A DNA stretch of 64,000 bases. Origin: Natrinema sp. DC36. Its GTDB lineage: Archaea > Halobacteriota > Halobacteria > Halobacteriales > Natrialbaceae. The translations under genes were made by a program, and so were the position numbers. The stretch spans positions 1,178,001 to 1,242,000 of the forward strand of contig NZ_CP084472.1 in assembly GCF_020405225.1 (NCBI RefSeq). The letters are read 5' to 3'. The notes under the pieces are model-generated. The model was given only the letters and a program-made list of their open reading frames with translations, made no database searches and was not told the origin of the DNA. Of the stretch, positions 53,599 through 63,254 are shown one piece after another; position 1 is the stretch's first letter; every line of letters starts with the position of its first letter.

Positions 53599-55166
53599 AC
53601 GCGAGCCACCTCCTCGGTCTCGCGGTCGGTCACGTACTCGCGGCCGAAGCCGGTCAGCGCGGCGACGACGAAGACGGCGACCAACAGCCATCCTTGAAAG
53701 ACGTACGGGACGACGTCGATCGGCGTAACGATCATCGACTGCTCGAACCACTCGTAGTCACCGGGCAGTTGTTGCATCGCACCGTAGGCGGCGAGGACGC
53801 CGCCGGACCACGGGAAGATGTAGCCCATGGCGGCGGTCTGGCCGTCCAAGATGTTCGCCCGGCGGTAGCCGTTCAGGTTGAACCGCTCGCCGATCTTCGA
53901 AATGTAAGGTCCGATCGCGACCTCGGCGGCGGTGTTGATCGTGATGATCGCGTTGATCAGCGCCGCGGTGCCGACCATCGTGAGTTCGGCGTTACGGACG
54001 TTCGTCGCGAGGTTTTCGATGGACCACTCGAGAAGCACCTCGAACGCGCCGCCGCGGATCATGATCTGGGCCGCGCCGATGATCAGGAGGACGAGGATCG
54101 ATAGCTCGAGGAATCCCGCCACGCCGTCCATCAGGCTCCCGCCGACGCCGACCGCGTCGGGATCCTCGACGATCGTGAGGATCGGCAGGGACTCGAGCGG
54201 CTGGGCCAGCGGCGCGTCCTCGGGCGCGTTGAACATGACGATCTCGCCGAGGCCCGCCAGACCGAAGACGAGGTTGAAGGCGATCGCGATGACGATCCCC
54301 CACGAGATCGCCTCGACGATGTGGCGGCCGGCGACGGCCGCACCGATCACGGCCAGCATCGAGATCACGTGGACGAGGCCGAGGGCCTCGCTGCTCTCGA
54401 GGAAGATCTCTTGGGCCTCCGCGCCGATCTCGAGGCCCCCCATCATCCCGCCGGCGACGACGTAGCCGACGAAGGCGATGACGGCGGCGACGATGACGTA
54501 CTTGAACCGCGAGGCGACGACGCCGCCGATGTCGGCGTCCTGCGTGACGGCACTGACGATCGTCGTGTCGCTGACGGGCGCGAGGTTGTCGCCGAAGATC
54601 GCCCCCGAGAGGATCGCGCCGAACAGCAAGATGGGGTTCGCACCGAGCAAGACGCCGGCCGGGAAGAAGAGGCCGACGAAGGCGACGCTCGAGCCGTACC
54701 CCGTCCCGATCCCCGTCGTGAAGACGGCGGCGAGGACGAACGTGATCGCCGGGAACAGCGCCGCGCCGACGCCGGCGGAGTCGGCCAGCCAGACCAGCCC
54801 GCCGACGAAGCCGCCGTCCTGCAGGAGTTGGGCGAACATGCCGGCCCAGATCCACGCCACGATCGCCGTCACCGCGACGGGCTGGGTCATCCCCTCGAAG
54901 ATCGTGTTGGCGTAGGACTGCCAGTTCCCCCGAACGAAGAACATCCCGAGGATCAGTCCGACCAGGATGCCGACGATGAGACCGCCGGTATCGCCGATTC
55001 GCCAGAGTGCGGTCTGAACGATGGCCCAGAGGATGAAAAACGCGATCGGGAACGCGCTCATCCCGCGGCCGCCGTAGAACTCGACCGTCGGACCGCTCTC
55101 GGTCTCGCCGCCGATGAACTGGTCGGCCGGACCCTCGTCGGACGGCGACTCTCCGTTCGCACTCAT
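53595..55166 (-). CDS. NhaC-type Na+/H+ antiporter
   Basis: 523 aa with about eleven or twelve transmembrane helices (AFPIAFFILWAIVQTALWRIG, GGLIVGILVGLILGMFF, AVTAIVAWIWAGMFAQLL, ...). Features of the NhaC family include TTGIGTGYGSSVAFVGLFFPAGVLLGANPILLFGAILSGAIFGDNLAPVSDTTIVSA, the central ion-binding region. It would export sodium in exchange for protons, which suits a haloarchaeon. A small TRAM-like gene overlaps its stop by ATGA. Confidence 0.9.
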   Translation of the reverse strand: MSANGESPSDEGPADQFIGGETESGPTVEFYGGRGMSAFPIAFFILWAIVQTALWRIGDTGGLIVGILVGLILGMFFVRGNWQSYANTIFEGMTQPVAVTAIVAWIWAGMFAQLLQDGGFVGGLVWLADSAGVGAALFPAITFVLAAVFTTGIGTGYGSSVAFVGLFFPAGVLLGANPILLFGAILSGAIFGDNLAPVSDTTIVSAVTQDADIGGVVASRFKYVIVAAVIAFVGYVVAGGMMGGLEIGAEAQEIFLESSEALGLVHVISMLAVIGAAVAGRHIVEAISWGIVIAIAFNLVFGLAGLGEIVMFNAPEDAPLAQPLESLPILTIVEDPDAVGVGGSLMDGVAGFLELSILVLLIIGAAQIMIRGGAFEVLLEWSIENLATNVRNAELTMVGTAALINAIITINTAAEVAIGPYISKIGERFNLNGYRRANILDGQTAAMGYIFPWSGGVLAAYGAMQQLPGDYEWFEQSMIVTPIDVVPYVFQGWLLVAVFVVAALTGFGREYVTDRETEEVARV

Positions 55167-55432
55167 ACTCGATCACTCATACTGTGACACATTCTCATTA
55201 TTTGGATGGGTCATAATAACTATTGTTGACAGAATCGTCCAATTCGACGGTCGATCAGTATCAATCCTTTACTCAGTACGGCCGAAGGTTGTGATTTACC
55301 TGTCGAATTTCGATCGAATTCCACTCGGATCTCGATGGGTCATCGATCGATCTTTCAGTGGCCGTCGCGCGACCACCGCTACACTCCGCGGAAGTCGGAG
55401 ATTTTTCCAGCGCGGACCGCCCAGTAGCGTCT

Positions 55433-56284
55433 ATGATCGACGAGACGCCGGTCCTGGACGACCACCTCCATCTCGATCCGGACAACCACCGCGGTATCGA
55501 CGCCGTTCGCGACTTCGCCCGCCTCGGCGGCACCCACCTGCTCGTGGTGAACAAACCCTCCTGGCATCTCGGCGTCGAGGCCGAGACCGGCGAGGACTTC
55601 CGCGAGGTCTTCGAGCGCACCGTCGAAATCGTCGACGAGGCCTCGAGCGAACTCGCGGGCCGAGCGTGGCCCGTCCTCGGCGTTCACCCCGGCCTCGTTT
55701 CGCGGCTGGTCGATGAGCGCGGGTTCGCGCCCGAGGACGCTCGCGACCTCATGCAGGCCGGGATCGACGTCGCGGCCGAGTACGTCGAGTCGGGTGAGGC
55801 GCTGGCGCTGAAATCCGGCCGGCCACACTACGAGGTCGACGACGACGTCTGGGACGCCTCGAACGAGGTCATGCGCCGCGCGTTCGAGCACGGAGCCGAC
55901 CTCGAGTGTGCCGTCCAGCTCCACGCCGAGGCCAGCGAGGACATGACCGCGGTCGCGGAGTGGGCCGAAGCCGCCGGCATGCCGGCCCACCGCGTCGTCA
56001 AACACTACGCGGGCGGCCGCCTCGAGGGGCCGACGCCGAGCGTGATGAGCGAGAAGGATCGCCTCGAGACCGCGGCCGAGCGCGGCGAGCCGTTCCTGAT
56101 GGAAACCGACTACATCGACGACCCGGACCGGCCGGGAGCGGTGCTCGGACCCAAGACGGTCCCGCGGCGGGTTCGGTGGTTGCTCGAGAACGGTCACGAT
56201 ACCGCGGTTCGGATCGCCCACGTCGAGACGCCGAAGCGAGTCTACGGGATCGACACGGAAGCGACGCTCGAGCGAACGGAGTAA
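55433..56284 (+). CDS. TatD-related amidohydrolase
   Basis: 283 aa. A TIM-barrel metal-dependent hydrolase: DDHLHLDPDN (first metal pair), GVHPGLVSRL, ECAVQLHAEASED, HRVVKHYAGG, METDYIDDPDRPGAVLGPKTVPRRVRWLLE. Related TatD proteins are nucleases; the haloarchaeal branch may differ. ATG 55433 (MIDETPVLDDHLHL) was chosen over a longer frame with no conserved residues. Confidence 0.85.
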   Translation: MIDETPVLDDHLHLDPDNHRGIDAVRDFARLGGTHLLVVNKPSWHLGVEAETGEDFREVFERTVEIVDEASSELAGRAWPVLGVHPGLVSRLVDERGFAPEDARDLMQAGIDVAAEYVESGEALALKSGRPHYEVDDDVWDASNEVMRRAFEHGADLECAVQLHAEASEDMTAVAEWAEAAGMPAHRVVKHYAGGRLEGPTPSVMSEKDRLETAAERGEPFLMETDYIDDPDRPGAVLGPKTVPRRVRWLLENGHDTAVRIAHVETPKRVYGIDTEATLERTE

Positions 56285-56453
56285 TCGCTGATTACGTTTC
56301 GATCGTTCGGGGAACTAACAGCAGTAAACGTCGTATCTGGACCACTAAAGCGGCTGTAGGCGGGTATTGCGCGTTCGTTCGGTCCCACTAAACATTCACT
56401 CGCGGCGGCTAGTGTAGAGAAAGGCATTTCAAGCGGCCGGTGTAGGTGTCTGT

Positions 56454-57032
56454 ATGAGCAATCCCCCGACCGAGTTCTACTCGGAGGAACGCTGGCAGAA
56501 CTGGATCGGTCGAATCAAAGACGAAGACATCGATCCGGAGGACGAATCGTCGGCGCGGCTCCTGCTCAATCTGCAGGACGACACGGCGATCGCGATCGCG
56601 AAGATCGTCGCCGCCTACGACGACGACGAACTCGATCAGGAGGATGCGCTCGGAGAGATCGCGGACGTCCGCGAAATCGTTCTTAGCGAGGTCGATATCG
56701 AAGACGAGGAGAAGCTGATCCTCGTCGACGGCGTCCAGACGAGTCTGGTCTGCGTCTTCTTCGCGGCCGAGGAGTACGTCGCCAACGGACCTGCCGACGA
56801 AGGCAGCGTCGGCGACTACCTCGGTGCCGCGGCCGACGCCGAGGCCGAAGAGGATCTCGATGCCGCACTCGGCTACGCGGCCCAGGCGGGGACGCTCATC
56901 ATCGACGGCAACGAGCTCGACATGACCGTCGCCGAGGACCTCGAGTACGGACTGGTCACGGAGTGGATCAACGGCCTCGACAGCCTCCAGAGCGCGATGA
57001 GCGATCCCGAAGTCGTCGAAGAAGACGAGTAA
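56454..57032 (+). CDS. DUF2150-family protein
   Basis: 192 aa, helical and acidic: EFYSEERWQNWIGRIKDEDIDPEDESSARLLLNLQDDTAIAIAKIVAAYDDDELDQEDALGEIADVREIV fits the haloarchaeal DUF2150 family. The function is unknown. No signal peptide or membrane helix; the protein is predicted to be soluble and cytoplasmic. Confidence 0.8.
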   Translation: MSNPPTEFYSEERWQNWIGRIKDEDIDPEDESSARLLLNLQDDTAIAIAKIVAAYDDDELDQEDALGEIADVREIVLSEVDIEDEEKLILVDGVQTSLVCVFFAAEEYVANGPADEGSVGDYLGAAADAEAEEDLDAALGYAAQAGTLIIDGNELDMTVAEDLEYGLVTEWINGLDSLQSAMSDPEVVEEDE

Positions 57033-57131
57033 CGAGCACGCGCAGCCGCTCGAGCGGCAGGTTTGTTTTGACCGACAGATTCGCCGTTCCGTAGCCACCA
57101 GACGTTTACGTTATCACGACTATCCTCGGCT

Positions 57132-59225
57132 ATGTCATTGCGGAGAGACGAGCGCGCAGTGACCGTCCAGATCGGGGCGGTGCTGATGCTCGCGATCGTC
57201 TTCGCCGCACTCGTGCTCTATCAGGTCAATGTCGTCCCCGCTGAGAACGGGGCGATCGAGAGCGAGCACAACCAGAACGTTCACGACGAGATGCAGGAGT
57301 TGCGGAACGCGATCCGAAACGCAGGCACAACAGGGAACTCACAGTCTGTATCGGTCACACTCGGGACGCAGTATCCGACTCGAACGTTCTCAATGAATCC
57401 GCCTGACCCGAGTGGGACAATCGAAACTATCCGACCGGAATCCAACGTAACGATCGTTTCGGGGAACGAAACGGACGAGTACGAAACTCGGTTTCTCGTC
57501 TACGAGCCCAACTACAACGAGTACCGCAACGCACCCCGAACTATACTCGAACACTCGCTACTGTACAATCAGTTCGAGCGGGCGAACGTTTCAGTCGGGA
57601 GCCAACAACTGATCGGGAGTGAACGGATCACGCTTACGCTTCTCGATGGCAGTCTACAGGAACGGAGTTCGGGAACTGTGTCGGTTCCCGTCGAATCCCT
57701 CGATCCGGTTCGAACAACGACACTCGAAGCCGGCTCCAGAATCACGGTACCGACCGAAAGTCCGGAGCGATGGAAGGTCGAACTTGAGTCGACCGAGGGA
57801 GCTAGATACGACGAAGCAGGCAGCGGAAACGGAACCGCATCGATCGTCCTAGAAGAAAAATTCGAACTCGATATCGCTCGAGTCGGCGTCGGGAACGGGG
57901 GAAGTTCAGACAAAAATTTCGCTATTGGTACCGAACGTACTGGCAACGATTACCGGACGGGTGGCAGTTACGACGTTTCGTTCGATGAACCCTCTGAGAA
58001 CGTGGAGCAGTGTGACGACGCTGAGAGCTGTGATTATTTCTTCGTGGCTGGAACGACAGCAACGTTCTCGGCCACGGCAACCGCGCAAGCAGCTGCGTTC
58101 GATTTCGCTTATACGACGAGCGACGGCGTGACGGTCGACACCTTCAGTGAATCTAGCGAGGACGGTATCGTAGACGTTATCGCCGACGGGAACGGCACGA
58201 TTGATCTATTCGTTTCGAGCGGTGGTGTCAGTGATACGATTGTCATTGACGTGAGGCCGCCGGACGAAGGTCCCGGTTCCGAAACGGACGGAATCTCGTG
58301 GGCGATCACGGACGACACGACCAACAACGTCGCTCAGTACGCCGTTTCGTACAACGTAAGTGCGGAGTCGTTCGATCACGTCCAGATCGAGTTCGACAAT
58401 ATCGATGGCGGAACGACGACGGTCGAGAATCGATCCGACCCTCGTGGGACCGTCGAGTACAGCGAGGGTGGATCCGGCGGAGACTCGTATACGATCACGA
58501 TAACGGCGTTCGACACCAATGGGAACGTAATCGACACGAGGAACGAGACGGACACGGCGGATGGCGCGAATCCGGACGCAGACGACGACTTATCGTCATC
58601 GACGAGTCCGCGACTGAACGGAAGTCGCGTCGACGACTGGAGTCAGCCGAACGACAACTCCGCGCGTTACTTCGTCTCCTACGATGTCGGAAACCGAGAC
58701 GAGTTCGACCGAGTCGAGGTCAGCTTCAAGAACCGCGATAGCGGTGCGATCACGACCGAGACTGCGACCGACCCCCGCGGTCGACTCGAGTTCTCCGGGA
58801 ATTCGATCGACGACGAGTTCGGAATCGAACTTCGCGTGTACGATACCGACGGGGTGCTGGTCGACAGCCGGTCGTTCGGTGATACGGCCGACGGAACCAA
58901 TCCGACTGCCAACGACGATCTGGGCGCGTCAACGAGCCCGCAGTTCCAGTCGGTGTCCGTTACGGACAACGGAAACAACGGTCAATCGAGGTACACCGCT
59001 GACTACACCGTCGACAGTTCGTCAACTCTTGGAACCGTCTGGGCGGAGTTCCGAAATCTCGACAACGCGTGGGCGACCGAAATCGCAGAGCAACCGGACG
59101 CAGACGGCCAGTTCGTACACGAACCCGGCGGCGGGACCGGTGGCGACGCGTACGAAATCACGCTCCTCGTCTTCGATTCGGACGGTGCCGTCGTCGATCG
59201 GTGGTACGACGACAATCCGGGCTAA
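57132..59225 (+). CDS. Pilin-like secreted protein with three Ig-like repeats
   Basis: 697 aa. The N-terminus RRDERAVTVQIGAVLMLAIVFAALVLYQVNVVP has the short basic leader and hydrophobic helix of archaeal type IV pilin-like or DUF7289-type proteins. The middle (about 60-375) is beta-rich, with two cysteines (294, 300). Residues about 388-472, 498-583 and 606-692 are three copies of one domain (for example VSYNVSAESFDHVQIEFDN, VSYDVGNRDEFDRVEVSFKN, ADYTVDSSSTLGTVWAEFRN), separated by linkers such as DTADGANPDADDDLSSSTSP. It is probably an extracellular adhesin-like or stalk protein. Codon use is more AT-rich in the first half than the neighbours. Confidence 0.72.
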   Translation: MSLRRDERAVTVQIGAVLMLAIVFAALVLYQVNVVPAENGAIESEHNQNVHDEMQELRNAIRNAGTTGNSQSVSVTLGTQYPTRTFSMNPPDPSGTIETIRPESNVTIVSGNETDEYETRFLVYEPNYNEYRNAPRTILEHSLLYNQFERANVSVGSQQLIGSERITLTLLDGSLQERSSGTVSVPVESLDPVRTTTLEAGSRITVPTESPERWKVELESTEGARYDEAGSGNGTASIVLEEKFELDIARVGVGNGGSSDKNFAIGTERTGNDYRTGGSYDVSFDEPSENVEQCDDAESCDYFFVAGTTATFSATATAQAAAFDFAYTTSDGVTVDTFSESSEDGIVDVIADGNGTIDLFVSSGGVSDTIVIDVRPPDEGPGSETDGISWAITDDTTNNVAQYAVSYNVSAESFDHVQIEFDNIDGGTTTVENRSDPRGTVEYSEGGSGGDSYTITITAFDTNGNVIDTRNETDTADGANPDADDDLSSSTSPRLNGSRVDDWSQPNDNSARYFVSYDVGNRDEFDRVEVSFKNRDSGAITTETATDPRGRLEFSGNSIDDEFGIELRVYDTDGVLVDSRSFGDTADGTNPTANDDLGASTSPQFQSVSVTDNGNNGQSRYTADYTVDSSSTLGTVWAEFRNLDNAWATEIAEQPDADGQFVHEPGGGTGGDAYEITLLVFDSDGAVVDRWYDDNPG

Positions 59226-59340
59226 TCTCGACCGACTTGGTTACTCGCGATGGGACTGCGGGATCCGGTGGAGCAGGAGTTCGACAGGTGACGAAATGCC
59301 GAACGACAATACCTTGTATCATCACCTGTATTGACGAGAC

Positions 59341-60678
59341 ATGACTGCAGTCGGTATCGACGCCGTCGAGATCTGGACCGGGAACCTCAAGCTGGACCTT
59401 CCCGGCACGTTTGCCCCGGAGAAGGGCGAAGACCCGGAAAAATACACGAAAGGGCTCGGGCTCAACGCGAGTTCGTTCCCCGATAGCTACGAGGACATCG
59501 TCACGATGGGGGCGAACGCTGCCCACCGACTGATGGAACGGAAAGGACTCGAGCCGGCCGATATCGGTCGAATCGATGTCGCAACCGAGAGCGCCTTCGA
59601 CAACTCGAAGCCGGTTTCGACGTACGTCGCTGGCTGCCTCGAGCAGGTGTACGACGACGACTTCCATCACGCGAACAAGGGCGAGCGGAAGTTCGCCTGT
59701 ATCGCGGGGACGCAGAGTCTAGACGACGCCTACAACTGGATCCGCGCGGGCCGCAATCGCGGCCGCTCGGCGCTGGTCATCGCGACCGACACCGCACTCT
59801 ACGCGCGCGGTGACGACGGCGAGGCAACCCAGGGGGCCGGGGCCGTCGCGATGCTTATCAGCGAGGATCCGAACCTCGTCGAACTCTCCGCCGAGCAGGG
59901 CTATGGCTCGGCCGACGAGACGGACTTCCTCAAGCCCAACCAGCAGTTCCCGTCCGTCGACGGCAAACGCTCCGTGCAGGTCTACCTCGCACGGATGCGC
60001 GAGGCCCTCGAGGACTACGAGAGCGTCGCGGGCGAGGTCCACGAGGAAGACTTCGTCTACGCGCCGTTCCACACGCCGTTCCCGGGCATGGTCCGGAAGG
60101 CGGCGTTACTCGCGTTCCGCCACATCACCCGGAACACGGAAATCGAGGACGAACTGGCCGAGGAAATCGGTCGGCAACCCCGACCCGAGGCGTTCGACTC
60201 CGACGAGGAGTACCGTGACGCGCTCCGGGAGTACATGGACCTTCTCAAGGACACCGACCGCTACGCGGAGTGGTACGACACGACGATCGATCCGACCCTG
60301 ACCATCGCCCGCGAGGTCGGCAACTGGTACACGGGCTCCGTCCACGTCGCCCGCGCGAGCGCCCTCAAACACGCTCGAGAGCAGGGCCGGGAGATGACCG
60401 GCGAAAAGATGCTCATCGGTTCCTACGGCAGCGGCGCACAGGCGGAGATCCATTCCGAGACGATTCGGGAGGGGTGGGCCGAGGAGATCGACGCCCTGAA
60501 CGTCGACGAACAGCTCGCGGATCGCTACGAGATGTCGTGGGAGGACTACGAGGAGATCCACGACGCTCACAACCACGAGATGGACGTCGATGTCGAGGAG
60601 TTCACGACGCCCACCGAGGAGTTCGTCTTCGACGGCTGGGGCCGTATGGGCGAGCGGAAGTATCGGTACGTGGAGTAG
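59341..60678 (+). CDS. hmgB: Hydroxymethylglutaryl-CoA synthase
   Basis: 445 aa. It condenses acetyl-CoA and acetoacetyl-CoA to HMG-CoA, the entry to the mevalonate pathway for archaeal lipids. VGIDAVEIWTGNLKLDL starts the thiolase-like fold; Glu83 in ATESAFD, the catalytic Cys120 in KFACIAGTQSL, YAPFHTPFPGM with the active-site His, and LLIGSYGSGAQAE near the end are all present. The partner acetyl-CoA acetyltransferase and HMG-CoA reductase genes are not in the window. Confidence 0.92.
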   Translation: MTAVGIDAVEIWTGNLKLDLPGTFAPEKGEDPEKYTKGLGLNASSFPDSYEDIVTMGANAAHRLMERKGLEPADIGRIDVATESAFDNSKPVSTYVAGCLEQVYDDDFHHANKGERKFACIAGTQSLDDAYNWIRAGRNRGRSALVIATDTALYARGDDGEATQGAGAVAMLISEDPNLVELSAEQGYGSADETDFLKPNQQFPSVDGKRSVQVYLARMREALEDYESVAGEVHEEDFVYAPFHTPFPGMVRKAALLAFRHITRNTEIEDELAEEIGRQPRPEAFDSDEEYRDALREYMDLLKDTDRYAEWYDTTIDPTLTIAREVGNWYTGSVHVARASALKHAREQGREMTGEKMLIGSYGSGAQAEIHSETIREGWAEEIDALNVDEQLADRYEMSWEDYEEIHDAHNHEMDVDVEEFTTPTEEFVFDGWGRMGERKYRYVE

Positions 60679-61076
60679 CCTACGTACCTTTTTCCGCCTC
60701 GGGATTCCTCGTGGTTCGAGAAACCGTAGGTTTCTCGTCATCACGAAAGACGCTTCGCGCCGTTCGAACGACTTCGCTCGGAACCGCTCTCTGCTCGCGG
60801 GCCTTCGGCCCGCTCGCACGGCTCGAGGGACGCCTCGCGTCCCTCGTTGGGCGCAAAAATCTACGCTAAAAAGGCCGCCTCTGCGGACTTCGTCCGCTTC
60901 GGCGGTGAACCGCTCGCTTCGCTCGCGGATGCTCGAGGCGTTCACTCCTTCCCCTGAACTGAGCTTTCGTTAAGGGGCATAAAGATGGTCTGTGAGTTGT
61001 TCCAGAGTTCTTGGAAATCAAACGGGTTGCATATCGTATCAGTGGACTAATTTATAGGGGTATTGCATACCCGGAC
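60679..61076. other. Hairpin-rich intergenic region
   Basis: About 400 bases. Four perfect inverted repeats with 3-base loops are packed into 180 bases: CGAGAAACC/GGTTTCTCG (60717-60737), GCGGGCC/GGCCCGC (60797-60813), a 10-bp stem CGAGGGACGC/GCGTCCCTCG (60824-60846) and GCGGAC/GTCCGC (60883-60897), plus weaker ones to about 60930. They follow the hmgB stop. The AI-2E promoter (TTTATA, 61051-61056) lies at the far end. No gene is supported. Confidence 0.6.
60717..60897. repeat. Array of four short hairpins
   Basis: Each of the four stems (9, 7, 10 and 6 bp) is a perfect palindrome with a 3-base loop (GTA, TTC, CTC, TTC). The spacing is about 50-80 bases between the first three. The dense array is not explained by a single terminator. 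Confidence 0.6.
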
Positions 61077-62252
61077 ATGCCAGACAGTCCCGATCCTCCG
61101 GACTGGATCGTCGAGCGACCCGGCTTGACCGCGCTCGCGCTGCTCAGTGGTTTCCTCGCACTGTTCGTCCTCCTCCCGTATCTCCAGTACGTCCTGTTCG
61201 GCGTCGTTCTCGCGTACATTCTGCTGCCCGTCCAGCGACGGCTCGAGCAGTACATCAGACCGACGTTCGCAGCGATTGCGGTGGTGATCGGGACGTTACT
61301 CGTCGTCCTGATCCCGCTCATCTACGTCATCTCGGTCGCGGTTCGACAGTCGCTTCGGCTGGTCCGCTCGATCAGGCAGGGCGAAATCGACGTCGAGACG
61401 GTCGAGGGAATACTCGAGACCAACGGCTACGCGGTCGATCTCGTCGATCTGTACGAATCGAATCAGGGTCGAATCGCGGCCGGCATCCAGGAAGTCACGT
61501 CGGGAGCGATCGGTCTTGTCGGTAGTTTGCCGAGTATGTTCATCGGACTGACGGTAACGCTGTTCGTCCTCTTCGCCCTCTTGCGGGATGGGGACCGACT
61601 CGTCGCGTGGTTCCAGTGGGTGTTGCCGATCGACGACGAGATTACGGACGAACTTCGCACGGGACTGGATCAGCTCATGTGGGCCTCTGTCGTCGGAAAC
61701 GTCGCTGTCGCGGCCATTCAGGCGGTGATGCTCGGGGTCGGGCTGGCGATCGCCGGCGTCCCCGCAGTCGTTTTCCTCACCGTCGCGACGTTCGTCCTGA
61801 CGCTGCTCCCGCTCGTCGGCGCGTTCGGGATCTGGATCCCCGCGGCGGCCTACCTGGTCGCGATAGGGCGGCCGACAGCCGGCGCGGCGATGGCCGTCTA
61901 CGGACTGCTCGTCACCTTCTCGGATTCGTACCTGCGTCCCGCGCTGATCGGTCGGACCAGCGCCTTCAACTCCGCTATCGTCGTCGTGGGGATCTTCGGC
62001 GGCCTCATCGTCTTCGGTGCCGTCGGGCTGTTCATCGGGCCGGTCGTCCTCGGCGGCGCGAAACTCACCCTCGATTGCTTCGCTCGAGCGCGTACCGATC
62101 AACCGATAGCCGGGGCCGTCACCGAAGGCGAGGGAAGAGGGGATGGCCCCGGGGAGCCGGCCAGCGAACCGGAATCCGCGACCGAGTCGGACGAGGGCGC
62201 GGGTGTTGAATCAGCGACTGATCCGGGCGATAACTCGCGTTCCGACTCGTAA
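61077..62252 (+). CDS. AI-2E family transporter
   Basis: 391 aa with about eight transmembrane helices (LTALALLSGFLALFVLLPYLQYVLFGVVLAYILLPVQRRL at the N-terminus) and the family's conserved block TVATFVLTLLPLVGAFGIWIPAAAYLVAIGRPTAGA. AI-2E proteins include signal exporters and Na+/H+ antiporter-like transporters; in haloarchaea the substrate is unknown. ATG 61077 (MPDSPDPPDWIVERPG) follows TTTATA at 61051-61056, so it is leaderless; the upstream frame is not needed. The C-terminus is a polar, acidic tail. Confidence 0.88.
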   Translation: MPDSPDPPDWIVERPGLTALALLSGFLALFVLLPYLQYVLFGVVLAYILLPVQRRLEQYIRPTFAAIAVVIGTLLVVLIPLIYVISVAVRQSLRLVRSIRQGEIDVETVEGILETNGYAVDLVDLYESNQGRIAAGIQEVTSGAIGLVGSLPSMFIGLTVTLFVLFALLRDGDRLVAWFQWVLPIDDEITDELRTGLDQLMWASVVGNVAVAAIQAVMLGVGLAIAGVPAVVFLTVATFVLTLLPLVGAFGIWIPAAAYLVAIGRPTAGAAMAVYGLLVTFSDSYLRPALIGRTSAFNSAIVVVGIFGGLIVFGAVGLFIGPVVLGGAKLTLDCFARARTDQPIAGAVTEGEGRGDGPGEPASEPESATESDEGAGVESATDPGDNSRSDS

Positions 62253-62269
62253 TCGAACTACCGACATCG

Positions 62270-63049
62270 CTACTCGTTCTTCCACTCGCCGGATTTTACG
62301 CCGTGAATCTCTCCTTTCGCCTTCCGTCCCCCGGGCCACAGTCCGAGTACGATCACGCTCACGAAGAAGAGGCCGAGAACTGCCGCAACGACCGCACCGT
62401 GAATCCCCGGTAACTCGGCGGCTTCCGTCCACTGCTGCTCCGGGGTAAACATCGTGACTTTGAACGCCCAGCCGACCCCTGCCACCGTGAACAGGAGCCC
62501 GTACACGCGACGAATACGCCGAGAGAGGGCCTCTCGAGTCGATACCTTGAACGTCGGGTTCCGGAGATCATCGCTCAGTTCCTCGCGCCAGGCCGGATGT
62601 TCGACGCCGACGGGCTCGAAGGCGTTCGCGAACACGTTCTCCTGAATGAACCGGACGCGGGCGCGCCAGTGGTCGTAGAACCGGTAGCGGCGGACCTCGT
62701 AAAACAGGAAGATCGAGAGGACGAACATTCCGATCAGGAGCAGGAAGGCAGGCATATTCCGACTCGAGAAGACGATCGAGAGCAACGCGGCGAGGAGCGT
62801 AATCGCCCAGTCGGTCGTCCGATCGATCCGATCCTGCGCGCTGTTGGCCTGACTGACCTCCCCGCGATAGAAGTGAGGGAGCACGCCGAGCAGCGAGTCG
62901 GTGTCGGCCGCGGCCGCCGCCCCGATCTCCTGGTCCCCGGGATCGAGCGGACCGTCTCGAGCGTCCCGTTCCTCCCCGCCGTCTCCCTCGAGTTCCCCGT
63001 CTCGGGTCTCGCTATCGTCCGCACGTGTCTCGTCGCCTGCGTCGACCAT
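62270..63049 (-). CDS. DUF2270 membrane protein
   Basis: 259 aa. An acidic disordered N-terminus (about 1-50) is followed by [90 protein letters not shown], the typical DUF2270 core with two helices, and two more helices near the end ([42 protein letters not shown]). Role unknown. ATG 63049 (MVDAGDE) is supported by a minus-strand TATA (TATACA, 63073-63078) 24-29 bases upstream. Confidence 0.8.
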   Translation of the reverse strand: MVDAGDETRADDSETRDGELEGDGGEERDARDGPLDPGDQEIGAAAAADTDSLLGVLPHFYRGEVSQANSAQDRIDRTTDWAITLLAALLSIVFSSRNMPAFLLLIGMFVLSIFLFYEVRRYRFYDHWRARVRFIQENVFANAFEPVGVEHPAWREELSDDLRNPTFKVSTREALSRRIRRVYGLLFTVAGVGWAFKVTMFTPEQQWTEAAELPGIHGAVVAAVLGLFFVSVIVLGLWPGGRKAKGEIHGVKSGEWKNE

Positions 63050-63254
63050 GCGACCCTCCGACACCGGCGTCTTGTATAGTGGTCCGTGTAGCGCCTGCAG
63101 GGTGGCGGAGACGGCGACGACCGGCCCGTCAGTCCGAAACGAGTGCGTTCATAACCCCGTGCCCGCTAGAGACGTGTATCGTGTCTCGGATCGAACGACG
63201 CAATCGACGCGGGTGGGGGCGGACGGGAGCGATCGATCGAGACCACCGCTAATC

